Positions 34,735-43,052 of a stretch of 64,000 bases of DNA are shown in pieces. Every line of letters starts with the position of its first letter. Position 1 is the first letter of the stretch. Under the pieces are notes generated by a model that worked only from the letters and a program-made list of their open reading frames with translations, was not told where the DNA came from and ran no database searches. A program made the position numbers and the translations under genes. Source of the stretch: Murimonas intestini. Lineage in GTDB: Bacteria > Bacillota > Clostridia > Lachnospirales > Lachnospiraceae. Location of the stretch: positions 58,437 through 122,436 of the forward strand of contig QGGY01000018.1 of assembly GCA_003148945.1 (NCBI GenBank), given 5' to 3'.

Positions 34735-35211
34735 ATGAAAACTTATAACGTAAATTCGATAGGAATTATCTGTAACAATGAAACAGGAACATTTATTAAA
34801 CTAAAGGCTGAATTTATTCCAGCATTAAAGGCTTTGGATGGTTTTAGCCATATCAATGTTCTTTGGTGGTTCAGTGATTTTGATAAGGAAGAATATAGGT
34901 CTGTATTAGAGACAGAACAGCCTTATAAAAATGCTCCAGAAAAGATGGGTATTTTTGCCACAAGGTCGCCAATACGTCCAAACCCTATTGCATTAACGGC
35001 AGTAGAGATTATTCATGTAGATTATCAGAATGGTATTATCCAGATTACCTACATTGACGCTAATGACAATACACCTATTATTGACATCAAGCCTTATACA
35101 CCGAGCCTTGACAGAGTGGAAACACCAGTTGTTCCCGGATGGTGCAGCCATTGGCCGAAAAGTTTAGAGGAATCTGGAACATTTGCATGGGAGCAAGAAT
35201 TTAACTTTTAG
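34735..35211 (+). CDS. trmO: tRNA methyltransferase TrmO (TsaA/YaeB family)
   Basis: A 158-aa beta-barrel SAM-dependent enzyme. Family motifs are FATRSPIRPNPIALTAVEI (about residues 80-98) and DIKPYTPSLD (about 121-130). TrmO N-methylates threonylcarbamoyladenosine 37 in some tRNAs; many TsaA relatives in Firmicutes have not been tested. It has a strong GGAGG site. It is followed 9 bases later by the recombinase remnant and is preceded by a MerR-type promoter, so it may be induced by a small molecule. Confidence 0.88.
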   Translation: MKTYNVNSIGIICNNETGTFIKLKAEFIPALKALDGFSHINVLWWFSDFDKEEYRSVLETEQPYKNAPEKMGIFATRSPIRPNPIALTAVEIIHVDYQNGIIQITYIDANDNTPIIDIKPYTPSLDRVETPVVPGWCSHWPKSLEESGTFAWEQEFNF

Positions 35212-35220
35212 GAGTGGTGC

Positions 35221-35685
35221 ATGATGAGTCTACAAGATTATATATCTGAAAAGCCGGCTATCCATACGGAACTAGGATTGGTTCTCATGGCAAACAGTAG
35301 AAAAGGCCACAAAGGAAGAAAATTAAGAGAGGGCGAAAGCTGGCGAAGTGATGGCAGATACAGTTACCGCTGCACAGATGTTCGGACAGGCAAACGTCTT
35401 ACCATCTATGCACAGGACTTACCAGAATTGAGAGATAAGGAAGAAGTAAAAGCCGCAAAGAAAGAGCATAGAAAAGCAGAACTGCTACCGAAAATTTCCG
35501 CTCATATCATGCGCCACACAGTTTGTACCAGAATGGCAGAGTGCCGTATGGATATAAAAGTTTTACAGTATATCATGGGTCATGCACACATTGATGTGAC
35601 TATGGAAGTATATAACCATTTAGGTGACAGAGCGAGAATTGAAAATGAGGTTGCGAAGCTGGACAGCATGGCGGTAAACTTCTGA
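35221..35685 (+). pseudogene. Tyrosine recombinase (Tn916-type Int), internally deleted
   Basis: The N-terminal Arm-binding region is present (KGRKLREGESWRSDGRYSY, about residues 32-50), then the sequence jumps in frame at about residue 92 to the C-terminal catalytic end (HIMRHTVCTRM, IMGHAHIDVTMEVYNHLGD, with the nucleophile Tyr). About 250 residues, including the first catalytic Arg, are missing. A 154-aa product might be made but cannot recombine DNA. The gene end lies 20 bases from the right direct repeat. Confidence 0.85.
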
Positions 35686-35704
35686 CACCAGAAAAACAAA
35701 AATA

Positions 35705-35722
35705 GGTGTCAAATTGGTGTCA
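35705..35722 (+). repeat. Right 18-bp direct repeat (putative att)
   Basis: GGTGTCAAATTGGTGTCA, identical to 24767-24784. TGACACC, the complement of its heptamer, also occurs at 35684-35690 at the recombinase stop. Confidence 0.75.
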
Positions 35723-35805
35723 AAATAGAAAAAATGACAATTTCAAGAGAAATAGATTGCTGCAAACCAGTGATTTTAAAGGGTTGCTAAAAAAATCAGA
35801 AAAAA

Positions 35806-35848
35806 TTAGCACTCACCTCTTGACAGTGCTAACAATATGTGCTATAAA
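35806..35848 (+). promoter_or_regulatory. CIRCE operator and promoter of the hsp20 genes
   Basis: TTAGCACTC (35806-35814), nine bases, CAGTGCTAA (35824-35832): one mismatch from the CIRCE consensus bound by the HrcA repressor. The promoter is near perfect, -35 TTGACA (35820-35825), 17-base spacer, -10 TATAAA (35843-35848), and CIRCE overlaps the -35. Heat induction of hsp20 through HrcA is the expected consequence. Confidence 0.88.
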
Positions 35849-35932
35849 ATATATAACAAATGAAACAAATACAACAACCAATTCGGTTACAACAGCCGAT
35901 ACAGTTAATATAAATCCAAGGAGGAATGACTT

Positions 35933-36358
35933 ATGTTATTAAGGAACAGAGCGTTTGATTTATTTGATGAGATGTTTAAGGATCCGTTTTTTGACCGTGT
36001 AATTGATAATGGAACAGCGCAGGTCATGAAGACGGATGTGAGAGAAAAGGACAATGGTTATCTGGTTGATATTGAACTGCCTGGTTACGCAAAGGAAGAT
36101 ATTAAGGCAGAGTTAAAAGACGGCTATCTGACTATTACAGCCATCAGAAATGACAATAAAGAAGAGAAAGATGAGAAGGGCCGTTATATCCGGAGAGAGC
36201 GCTATACAGGAACCTGCAAGAGAAGCTTCTATGTAGGGGAGAATGTAAAACAGGAGGATATCAAGGCAGGGTTCCAGGATGGAATATTGAGACTGGCAGT
36301 GCCAAAGGATACTCCGAAGCCGGTAGAAGAAAAACCGAAATTCATTTCGATTGAATAA
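35933..36358 (+). CDS. Hsp20 small heat-shock chaperone, copy 1
   Basis: A 141-aa alpha-crystallin-domain protein with VDIELPGYAKEDIKAELKDGYLTI (first half of the domain) and the conserved AGFQDGILRLAVPK near the end. It binds unfolding proteins as an oligomer. The start has AAGGAGGAATG upstream. A CIRCE-controlled promoter precedes it. The protein is closely similar to the second copy 205 bases downstream. Confidence 0.95.
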   Translation: MLLRNRAFDLFDEMFKDPFFDRVIDNGTAQVMKTDVREKDNGYLVDIELPGYAKEDIKAELKDGYLTITAIRNDNKEEKDEKGRYIRRERYTGTCKRSFYVGENVKQEDIKAGFQDGILRLAVPKDTPKPVEEKPKFISIE

Positions 36359-36373
36359 TTTATATCCATGTAC

Positions 36374-36454
36374 CGGGAAGGCATAACATTACTGTTCACT
36401 CCGCGGCCAGTAACACGCTCCGTGATGCACAGAAACGGCATAACTGCCTTCCCG
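36374..36454. repeat. Intergenic inverted-repeat element, copy 1
   Basis: Outer arms CGGGAAGGCA (36374-36383) and TGCCTTCCCG (36445-36454) enclose an inner hairpin TTACTG (36389-36394)/CAGTAA (36408-36413). The left 45 bases are related to 37136-37176 after the second hsp20 gene. There is no T run, so it is not a terminator. Confidence 0.6.
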
Positions 36455-36562
36455 TTCACATAGACTTTGGAACATGTTGACAGATGAATTTTGCCGCATA
36501 TGAGCGGCACGATGCTCTAAACAGGCAGAAATGTCTGGTTAATTTTTAAGGAGGAATGACTT

Positions 36563-36988
36563 ATGTTATTTAGAAACAGAGCGTTTGATTTATTTGATGA
36601 GATGTTCAGAGACCCGTTCTTTAGCGGAGCATTTGAAAGCGGTACAACACAGCTGATGAAGACAGATGTCCAGGAACAGGACAATGGCTATCTGGTAGAC
36701 ATTGAGCTGCCGGGGTATACAAAAGAAGATATCCAGGCAGAGTTAAAAGATGGATACCTGACCATCACAGCCAATAAGAACGAAAGCAAGGACGAAAAAG
36801 ATGACAACGGCAAATTTATCCGCAGAGAACGTTACAGCGGGACCTGCAAGAGAAGCTTCTACGTTGGCGAAGGAGTTAAACAGGAGGATATCAGGGCAGG
36901 CTTTAAGGATGGAATCTTAAGGCTCGCAATTCCTAAGGCAGTCCAGCAGCAGGTAGAAGAGAAGCCGAATTATATAGCTATTGAGTAG
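36563..36988 (+). CDS. Hsp20 small heat-shock chaperone, copy 2
   Basis: A 141-aa paralogue of the preceding protein, sharing the same ribosome site sequence (AAGGAGGAATGACTT) and first residues (MLFRNRAFDLFDEMF), with differences concentrated in the middle and the tail (QQQVEEKPNYIAIE). No separate promoter is evident, so it is probably read from the CIRCE promoter. A tandem duplication is the simplest origin. Confidence 0.95.
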   Translation: MLFRNRAFDLFDEMFRDPFFSGAFESGTTQLMKTDVQEQDNGYLVDIELPGYTKEDIQAELKDGYLTITANKNESKDEKDDNGKFIRRERYSGTCKRSFYVGEGVKQEDIRAGFKDGILRLAIPKAVQQQVEEKPNYIAIE

Positions 36989-37024
36989 TGTAGAGCAGAC
37001 ATCTTATAAATAAGAGGTAAGTAA

Positions 37025-37066
37025 AAAAGCTGTACCGGCCATTTGCAACAGGCCGGTACAGCTTTT
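37025..37066 (+). terminator. Terminator of the hsp20 operon
   Basis: AAAAGCTGTACCGGCC (37025-37040) pairs perfectly with GGCCGGTACAGCTTTT (37051-37066) around a ten-base loop. Confidence 0.92.
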
Positions 37067-37135
37067 GTGCGTCTATGGCACGGCAGCTCTCGGAATGTTC
37101 GTGCATTTTTGCGCGAAGTTACTTCACGGAACAGT

Positions 37136-37176
37136 GGAAGGCTGAATTGTTATGCTCTGTGACCAATAACGCGCTC
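37136..37176. repeat. Intergenic element, diverged copy 2
   Basis: Starts GGAAGGC and ends CCAATAACGCGCTC, matching GGAAGGC ... CCAGTAACACGCTC of 36376-36420 in order and spacing. It supports duplication of hsp20 together with its flank, or two insertions of a short repeat family. The remainder of 36989-37286 holds only the terminator and the ribosome site of pepT. Confidence 0.45.
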
Positions 37177-37286
37177 GATACTTGATATTTTGCATAAAAT
37201 AGGGTAATCTTAATGATAGATTATATGCGGCTCCCTCGCCTCGATGGGGTCATTATAAAAATAATTAGGAAATGAGGTTAAATGGA

Positions 37287-38507
37287 ATGGAAAGAGCTTA
37301 TGAAAAATTTCTTCGTTATGTGGTAGTTCCCACGGCGAGTGATTATGAGAGCACCACAGTGCCCACGACTAAGGAGCAGTTTGTGCTGGCCAGGCAGCTG
37401 GTAAAAGAGATGCAGGAGCTGGGGATCCAGGATGCAAGGGTAGATGAAAACTGTTATGTATATGGCATGATTCCGGCCACAGAGGGGTATGAGGACAAGA
37501 CTAAGATCGGGTTCATCGCTCATATGGATACAGTATCTGATTTTGCGGACCATCAGGTGAGGCCGATTCTCCATGAAAATTATGACGGAGGGGATCTGGA
37601 GCTGGGTGAGAGCGGCCGTAAGCTGGAGGTAAGGACTTTTCCTCATCTGACTAAACTGGCAGGCAGGACGCTCATAACCAGTGACGGGACAACAATACTT
37701 GGTGCAGACGACAAGGCGGGAATTGCAGAAATCCTGACTATGGCAGAAAGGCTGAAGGAAGAGGGTATTCCCCACGGACAGATCTCCATAGGGTTTACTC
37801 CCGATGAAGAGGTTGGACAGGGTGCAGATCTGTTTGATGTGGAACATTTCGGGGCTGAGTTTGCCTACACGGTTGACGGCGGCAGCGAGGATGAACTAGA
37901 GTATGAAAACTTTAATGCCAGCGGTGCAAAAATAGAAGTGACCGGCTTTAACGTACATCCGGGCAGCTCCAAGGATACTATGATCAATGCGTCTGCTGTG
38001 GCATCGGAAATCAACGAAATGCTTCCAAAGAGAGAAACACCGAGGGATACAGAAGGATATGAGGGGTTCTATCATCTGGAATATATATCAGGCACCGTGG
38101 AAAAAGCAAAACTTTCTTACATTATAAGAGATCATGACTGGGATAAATTTAAAAAACGCGAGCAGATCATGACTGATATCTGCGAAAAAATGAATGAGAA
38201 ATACGGAGAGGGCACTGTTAAGCTGACTATCAAAGAGCAGTACCGGAACATGGCCGAGAAGATCAGGGAATGCTTCCACCTCATAGAAAATGCGTCAAAA
38301 GCTATGGAAAATGCAGGCATCAAGCCGTTTACACTGCCGATCCGCGGCGGCACAGACGGGGCACGGCTCAGTTTTATGGGACTTCCATGCCCAAATCTGG
38401 GTACCGGCGGCTATGCATTCCATGGACCATATGAGCATATCACAGCAGAAGGCATGGACAAGGCTGTGGATGTGCTGACTGAAATTGTAAAATTATATTC
38501 AGAGTAG
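37287..38507 (+). CDS. pepT: Peptidase T (tripeptide aminopeptidase)
   Basis: A 406-aa M20B metallopeptidase that removes the N-terminal residue of tripeptides in the cytoplasm. Zinc-site motifs are visible: HMDTVSD (about residue 77), GADDKAGIAEI (about 140) with the bridging Asp, PDEEVGQGAD (about 173) with the catalytic Glu, and the C-terminal RGGTDGARLSFMGLPCPN. The start at 37287 fits the GAGG site; an ATG at 37272 precedes that site. Confidence 0.95.
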   Translation: MERAYEKFLRYVVVPTASDYESTTVPTTKEQFVLARQLVKEMQELGIQDARVDENCYVYGMIPATEGYEDKTKIGFIAHMDTVSDFADHQVRPILHENYDGGDLELGESGRKLEVRTFPHLTKLAGRTLITSDGTTILGADDKAGIAEILTMAERLKEEGIPHGQISIGFTPDEEVGQGADLFDVEHFGAEFAYTVDGGSEDELEYENFNASGAKIEVTGFNVHPGSSKDTMINASAVASEINEMLPKRETPRDTEGYEGFYHLEYISGTVEKAKLSYIIRDHDWDKFKKREQIMTDICEKMNEKYGEGTVKLTIKEQYRNMAEKIRECFHLIENASKAMENAGIKPFTLPIRGGTDGARLSFMGLPCPNLGTGGYAFHGPYEHITAEGMDKAVDVLTEIVKLYSE

Positions 38508-38545
38508 GAACTGCAGGCCGGGACATTGGAGAGAGGCGGATAAGT

Positions 38546-39031
38546 ATGGCAAAAGAAGTTAAAACAAATGCAATGAGGATTCTGGACAAAAATAAAGTTG
38601 CCTATGAAATGATCCTCTACGAATGTGATGAGTTTATTGACGGCCTTCATACCCTGGAAAAGACAGGGGCGCCTGCGGCTCAGTCCTTTAAGACACTTGT
38701 GGCTCAGGGAAAGAGCGGGGAATACTATGTATTTGTGATACCTGTGGCGCAGGAGGTCCAGCTGAAGCTGGCGGCCAGGGCCGTGGGCGAGAAGTCTGTG
38801 GAGATGATACATGTAAAGGATATTAATAAGATCACTGGCTATGTCAGGGGAGGCTGCAGCCCGCTGGGAATGAAAAAGCAGTACAAGACAGTAATACAGA
38901 AGAACGCCCTGGATTTTGATGAGATCTATGTGAGCGGAGGAAGGCTTGGGGCTACGATAAAGCTCTCTCCAAAGGATCTGTCCAGGGTAACAGGGGCAGT
39001 ATTTGAAGACCTGACAGGTCAAAATGGATAA
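38546..39031 (+). CDS. ybaK: Cys-tRNA(Pro) deacylase YbaK
   Basis: A 161-aa member of the YbaK/EbsC family of trans-editing deacylases, which remove Cys mischarged on tRNA(Pro). Motifs are TLVAQGKSGEYYVFVIPV and the central GYVRGGCSPLGMKKQYKT with the Gly-Cys-Ser-Pro-Leu-Gly signature. It follows pepT by 38 bases and precedes the AGCS symporter by 10 bases, suggesting an operon for peptide and amino-acid handling. Confidence 0.95.
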   Translation: MAKEVKTNAMRILDKNKVAYEMILYECDEFIDGLHTLEKTGAPAAQSFKTLVAQGKSGEYYVFVIPVAQEVQLKLAARAVGEKSVEMIHVKDINKITGYVRGGCSPLGMKKQYKTVIQKNALDFDEIYVSGGRLGATIKLSPKDLSRVTGAVFEDLTGQNG

Positions 39032-39041
39032 GAGGTGACAG

Positions 39042-40451
39042 ATGTTAGAATTTATTAGTGGGTTATTGACGAGTCTGGATGACTTCCTGTGGAATATCCC
39101 CCTCATTTTTTTGATACTCTTTACAGGGATATATCTGACAGTCAGGCTTAAGGGACTTCAGTTCAGAAGACTTCCAAGAGCCCTGAAATACATGTTTAAG
39201 AATGAAGAGGGCGGAGAAGGGGAGGTAACCAGCTTTGCGGCGCTCTGCACTGCGCTCTCTGCCACTATAGGTACAGGAAATATTGTGGGAGTGGCTACCG
39301 CTCTTGTAGCCGGAGGTCCCGGCGCTCTGTTTTGGATGTGGGTGGCCGCCCTGTTCGGAATGGCGACAAAGTATGCGGAAGGCGTTTTGGCGATCAAGTA
39401 TCGGGTGATTGGAAAGGATGGTCATGTGCTGGGCGGTCCCTTCTACTACATAGAAAATGGTATGGGCAGCAGGTTTAAATGGCTTGCTAAAATGTTTGCA
39501 TTTTTCGGAGTTATTGTTGGTCTTCTGGGAATGGGAACCTTTACGCAGGTTAATGGCATCACAGATGCTGTAAAGAACTTTTTTGATCCCCAGACAGCGT
39601 GGAGCCTTTCCATTTTTGGCCGGGAATACTCATGGACTGTGCTTATAGCAGGCATCATACTGACTGTCTGTACCGGGCTTGTGATCATAGGCGGAATCAA
39701 GAGGATATCCAAGGTATCTGAGATCGTAGTCCCGTTTATGGCAGGACTTTATATACTGGTCATTGTTGTGCTTCTGGTCCTTAATTTTGATAAGATCCCT
39801 CAGGCCTTTGCACAGATCTTTGAGGGAGCCTTTGGCCTGCGTGCTGCGGCTGGCGGGGCATTGGGAGCCATGATGGCAGCCATGCAGAAGGGGATTGCCC
39901 GGGGAATTTTCTCAAATGAGGCAGGCCTTGGAAGCGCGCCGATCGCGGCAGCGGCCGCCCAGACGAATGAGCCGGTGAGACAGGGGCTTGTATCTATGAC
40001 GGGAACTTTTATAGATACTATCGTAATCTGTACCATGACAGGCCTTGCGATCGTACTGACAGGGACATGGGATATAGGGCTGGAGGGTGTGGCTGTTACA
40101 ACTACGGCCTTTGTTCAGGGCCTTCCCTTTGCAGAGAGCGTCAGCGCCTTTATCCTGATGATCTGCCTCGTCTTTTTTGCATTTACAACTATTTTGGGAT
40201 GGAATTATTACAGTGAGCGCTGCCTGGAATACTTGTGCAAAGGAAACAGGAAAATCGTGCAGAGCTACAGATGGCTGTATATCCTTGCCGTTTTTATAGG
40301 TCCGTTTATGACTGTTTCAGTTGTCTGGACTATAGCGGATATCTTTAATGCCCTGATGGCATTGCCGAACCTGATAGCCATTGTGGCACTGTCGGGAGTC
40401 ATTGCGGCGGAGACGAAAAAATATTTCAGCAAGCCCCATCGCCAAGGGTGA
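39042..40451 (+). CDS. Sodium:alanine/glycine symporter (AGCS family)
   Basis: A 469-aa transporter with about ten membrane segments. The family signature GTGNIVGVATALVAGGPGALFWMW (cut here to its core) lies at about residues 76-96, and GIARGIFSNEAGLGSAPIAAA at about 283-303. It imports alanine or glycine with sodium. It is the last gene of the pepT-ybaK unit and is followed by a terminator. Confidence 0.95.
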   Translation: MLEFISGLLTSLDDFLWNIPLIFLILFTGIYLTVRLKGLQFRRLPRALKYMFKNEEGGEGEVTSFAALCTALSATIGTGNIVGVATALVAGGPGALFWMWVAALFGMATKYAEGVLAIKYRVIGKDGHVLGGPFYYIENGMGSRFKWLAKMFAFFGVIVGLLGMGTFTQVNGITDAVKNFFDPQTAWSLSIFGREYSWTVLIAGIILTVCTGLVIIGGIKRISKVSEIVVPFMAGLYILVIVVLLVLNFDKIPQAFAQIFEGAFGLRAAAGGALGAMMAAMQKGIARGIFSNEAGLGSAPIAAAAAQTNEPVRQGLVSMTGTFIDTIVICTMTGLAIVLTGTWDIGLEGVAVTTTAFVQGLPFAESVSAFILMICLVFFAFTTILGWNYYSERCLEYLCKGNRKIVQSYRWLYILAVFIGPFMTVSVVWTIADIFNALMALPNLIAIVALSGVIAAETKKYFSKPHRQG

Positions 40452-40477
40452 TTTTCATGGGTTTGCAGGTAAAATTA

Positions 40478-40530
40478 AGAGAGGATCTGTCCGGTGCCAA
40501 TGGGGCACTCAGGGCAGATCCTCTTTTATA
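40478..40530. terminator. Bidirectional terminator
   Basis: AAGAGGATCTGTCC (40478-40491) pairs with GGGCAGATCCTCTT (40512-40525), with inner TGCC/GGCA pairing and T runs. It lies between the symporter and the convergent dehydrogenase. Confidence 0.85.
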
Positions 40531-40552
40531 TAATTTTGCAGCAGCAGCGCAG

Positions 40553-41737
40553 TTACCAGGCGCGTTTTAAGATAGAAATGACGTCCGCTGTATCAGCTTT
40601 TTTGGGGTTTACTATCATGGCTCCGTCATTTACAGCTGCCTGAGCCACTTTTTCGAAATCCTTTTCTAATACGCCCACCTCCTGCAATGTCAGCGGAAGG
40701 CCGCACATTTCATGCAGCCGGCAGGTCATCCGGCGTATCATTTCAACGGTCTTTGACGCACGCTCCTGTCCGGGAGTGGAGGCATAAGTCTCTTCGTCAG
40801 TCATAAAGAGCAGCAGCTTAGCATAATCTTCCTCACATTTATCCATGTTGTATTCCAGACAGTAGGGCAGCAGAATGGTCATGGCTTCCGCATGGGGCAC
40901 GCCGCAGATACCGCCCAGAGCGTGGCCTATGGCGTGAACGATTCCCACCATAGAATTGGAAAAGGCGGCTCCTGCCATTAAGGAGCCATTTGCCAGGGCC
41001 ATGCGCGCCTCTTCATCCCTGCCGTTTTTTACCGCTGTATAGAGATTGGAGCAGATCATCTTGATGGCTGCAGATGCATATGCATCGCTGAGAGGATTTT
41101 TCTGGAGACAGGAGTATGCCTCTATCGCATGGCAGAGTGCATCCATGGCAGTGGAAGCTGTCATTTTGGGGGGCAGGCTTACGGTCATACGGGGATCCAG
41201 CACTGCTGCGTCAGGCTGGAGGTAGTATGAGATAAATTCCATCTTTACCTGTTTTTCTACGTTTTTAATAACTGCCACCAGAGTGGATTCCGACCCTGTG
41301 CCGGAGGTGGTGGGAATGATCACAAAGGGGATCTGGCGTCCCCTGCCGATGCATTCACATCCCATAAGCTCCAGGATGTCTGTAATATCCTGGGAGAGAA
41401 GCATTCTGACACCTTTAGCAGTGTCAATGACAGAGCCGCCCCCCGCGGCCACAATGCCGTCGCAGCCGGATTTCCTGTACAGGGCTGCGATCGCGTTTAC
41501 TGTCTGGTCCGAGGAATCAGCCGGGATATCAGTAAAGACTGCAGCAGGCACGATACCGCCGGCACCCAGAGCGTCCAGCACTGTCTGCATTGTTCCGATC
41601 TTAGCCAGGACATTGTCTGTCAGCAGTATGGGGGATTTGCATCCCAGGTTTTCAAGTTCTGTGGGAATGTTTTCAAGCGCATATTTTCCGGCTAGAATTT
41701 TTGCGCTGTTCTGAAATTCATAATAAGCAGGCTTCAT
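40553..41737 (-). CDS. Iron-containing alcohol dehydrogenase
   Basis: A 394-aa group III alcohol dehydrogenase. NAD-binding GGGSVIDTAKG is at about residues 97-107, the FVIIPTTSGTGSE segment at about 137-149, and the iron ligands lie in MDALCHAIEAY and GIVHAIGHALGGICGVPHAEA. The substrate may be a short alcohol or aldehyde. It is followed, upstream on the strand, by the SCP2-like gene 19 bases away, likely one transcript. Confidence 0.94.
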   Translation of the reverse strand: MKPAYYEFQNSAKILAGKYALENIPTELENLGCKSPILLTDNVLAKIGTMQTVLDALGAGGIVPAAVFTDIPADSSDQTVNAIAALYRKSGCDGIVAAGGGSVIDTAKGVRMLLSQDITDILELMGCECIGRGRQIPFVIIPTTSGTGSESTLVAVIKNVEKQVKMEFISYYLQPDAAVLDPRMTVSLPPKMTASTAMDALCHAIEAYSCLQKNPLSDAYASAAIKMICSNLYTAVKNGRDEEARMALANGSLMAGAAFSNSMVGIVHAIGHALGGICGVPHAEAMTILLPYCLEYNMDKCEEDYAKLLLFMTDEETYASTPGQERASKTVEMIRRMTCRLHEMCGLPLTLQEVGVLEKDFEKVAQAAVNDGAMIVNPKKADTADVISILKRAW

Positions 41738-41756
41738 GGCAGATAGTTACTCCTTT

Positions 41757-42317
41757 TCAGGCCTTCCGGGACAAGTACTGCTGCGGTGCCGCACATATCT
41801 GGCGGTACTGAAGAGTAAACATGCCCAGGAGAATGCGGCCGTAGATATTCAGTGTACAATGTTCTTTTTCTGGTACTTCTTTGAGAATACGCCTTGTCAT
41901 GACCCGGGGGAAGAGATAACCCTCTGCCAGGTCTGCACAGCGGCACAGGGACATGGTCTTCTGGACATCGCCCTCCAGGATGAAGCCGTGGGCGCTGTAG
42001 GAGCCTGACAGACCCAGCTGTCCTGTGAGGACAAGAAAGGCGGAATCAATACTCTTAAATGTGATGCGTACATTCCGGCAGTCTGGTGTGTATTCCTTCA
42101 GGCGGTTCAGAGAGTCTCCTGATTTTTCAAAACACAGGAAGGGCCCGTTTTTAGAAGCCTTCAGGCAGTAAACCATGCCCTCGGGCCAGGAAGAGATTTC
42201 TTTTGCGATCCTTGTATCGCAGGCAGCCAGCTGCTTTAAAGCCCCAAACAGGAAATACAGGACAATTGCGCAGATATTTTTCTTTAGTGTCAGGGACAGG
42301 CGTTTTTTCAAACTCAT
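41757..42317 (-). CDS. Hypothetical protein, possibly SCP2-like
   Basis: A 186-aa protein with an amphipathic N-terminal segment (NICAIVLYFLFGALKQL) and a body containing VRITFKSIDSAFLVLTGQLGLS and AHGFILEGDVQKTMSLCRC, a pattern resembling the sterol-carrier-protein-2 fold that binds lipids. The start at 42317 was chosen because GGAGG precedes it; longer frames reach 42401 but read through the inverted repeat. It is first in a two-gene unit with the dehydrogenase. The fold assignment is tentative. Confidence 0.6.
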   Translation of the reverse strand: MSLKKRLSLTLKKNICAIVLYFLFGALKQLAACDTRIAKEISSWPEGMVYCLKASKNGPFLCFEKSGDSLNRLKEYTPDCRNVRITFKSIDSAFLVLTGQLGLSGSYSAHGFILEGDVQKTMSLCRCADLAEGYLFPRVMTRRILKEVPEKEHCTLNIYGRILLGMFTLQYRQICAAPQQYLSRKA

Positions 42318-42351
42318 AGGAACCTCCATAAAAAACGATCCAGTTGTGATC

Positions 42352-42381
42352 GTGTGAAATAATGCCAGATCAATTTCACAC
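42352..42381. promoter_or_regulatory. Perfect 9-bp inverted repeat, candidate operator
   Basis: GTGTGAAAT (42352-42360) and ATTTCACAC (42373-42381) with a 12-base spacer, in the leader of the SCP2-like/dehydrogenase unit. A small stem CGATC/GATCG plus T run follows at 42334-42351 in the direction of transcription, which may act as an attenuator. Confidence 0.5.
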
Positions 42382-42562
42382 TTATATATCACTAGACTCA
42401 AATATTTTGAATTACCAATTAAATAGAGTATAGCACAGATGGTTTGGTTGTCAAGATAAATACACCGGGGAATAAGGTAGGGATAACCGGATTATTTATA
42501 AAATTTTAACATAATCTAGCGGGATTCGATTATAAAGATGTGTTATCATATAATCAGTCGAT

Positions 42563-42574
42563 GGCTGGTCAGCC
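42563..42574 (+). promoter_or_regulatory. Hairpin beside the tnpA ribosome site
   Basis: GGCTG (42563-42567) pairs with CAGCC (42570-42574), directly before the GGAG of tnpA. In IS200 a leader hairpin at this place limits translation of TnpA. Confidence 0.45.
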
Positions 42575-42585
42575 GGAGAAAGGGG

Positions 42586-43008
42586 TTGATTTATATAGAA
42601 AAATTAGATAATAATGCACATTCAGTATTTCTGCTGTCTTATCACTTGATTATGGTGGTAAAATATAGGAGGAATGTCATAGATTATAAAGTCTCCAAAC
42701 GTGCTGAAGAGATCTTCTGTTATATTGCGCCAAAGTATGGGATCACGCCGGAAGAATGGAACCATGGCAAAGATCATGTACATGTGAAGTTCCGTGCCCA
42801 GCCGAAAAGTGAACTCAGCAAGTTTATCAATGCTTATAAGAGTGCAAGCAGCAGGCTGATCAAAAAAGAGTTCCCGCAGATACGGGAAAAGCTCTGGAAA
42901 GAGGCGTTTTGGAGCCAGAGCTTTTGCCTGCTCAGTACGGGCGGGGCCCCCATAGAAACAATACGCACTTATATAGAAAGCCAGGGGGAAAAGCATGAAC
43001 AGGGATAA
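42586..43008 (+). CDS. tnpA: IS200-like transposase TnpA
   Basis: A 140-aa HUH-type single-strand transposase of the IS200/IS605 family: HVHVKF (HxH metal motif) near residue 65 and the catalytic Tyr in TIRTYIESQ near residue 130, with YKSASSRLIKKEFPQI between. The start is taken as TTG at 42586, seven bases after GGAG; a longer frame from ATG 42538 reads through the hairpin described next. No tnpB or IscB partner is present, so this is IS200-like rather than IS605-like. The element ends were not located. Confidence 0.82.
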   Translation: MIYIEKLDNNAHSVFLLSYHLIMVVKYRRNVIDYKVSKRAEEIFCYIAPKYGITPEEWNHGKDHVHVKFRAQPKSELSKFINAYKSASSRLIKKEFPQIREKLWKEAFWSQSFCLLSTGGAPIETIRTYIESQGEKHEQG

Positions 43009-43052
43009 TAAACCACACAAAAAGAAAACGGATTCTGTCAGGAGGAAATAGT

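Larger units (their letters stand above)
24767..35722. mobile_element. Degenerate integrative element or defence island
   Basis: About 11 kb bounded by a perfect 18-bp direct repeat (24767-24784 and 35705-35722). The right copy lies 20 bases past the stop of a truncated tyrosine recombinase, where attachment sites of such elements normally lie. The interior is AT-richer than the flanks and holds relics of BREX type 1 and Abi_2 systems along with a few intact genes. No conjugation or mobilisation genes remain. The element is probably immobile because the recombinase has lost its middle. Confidence 0.65.
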
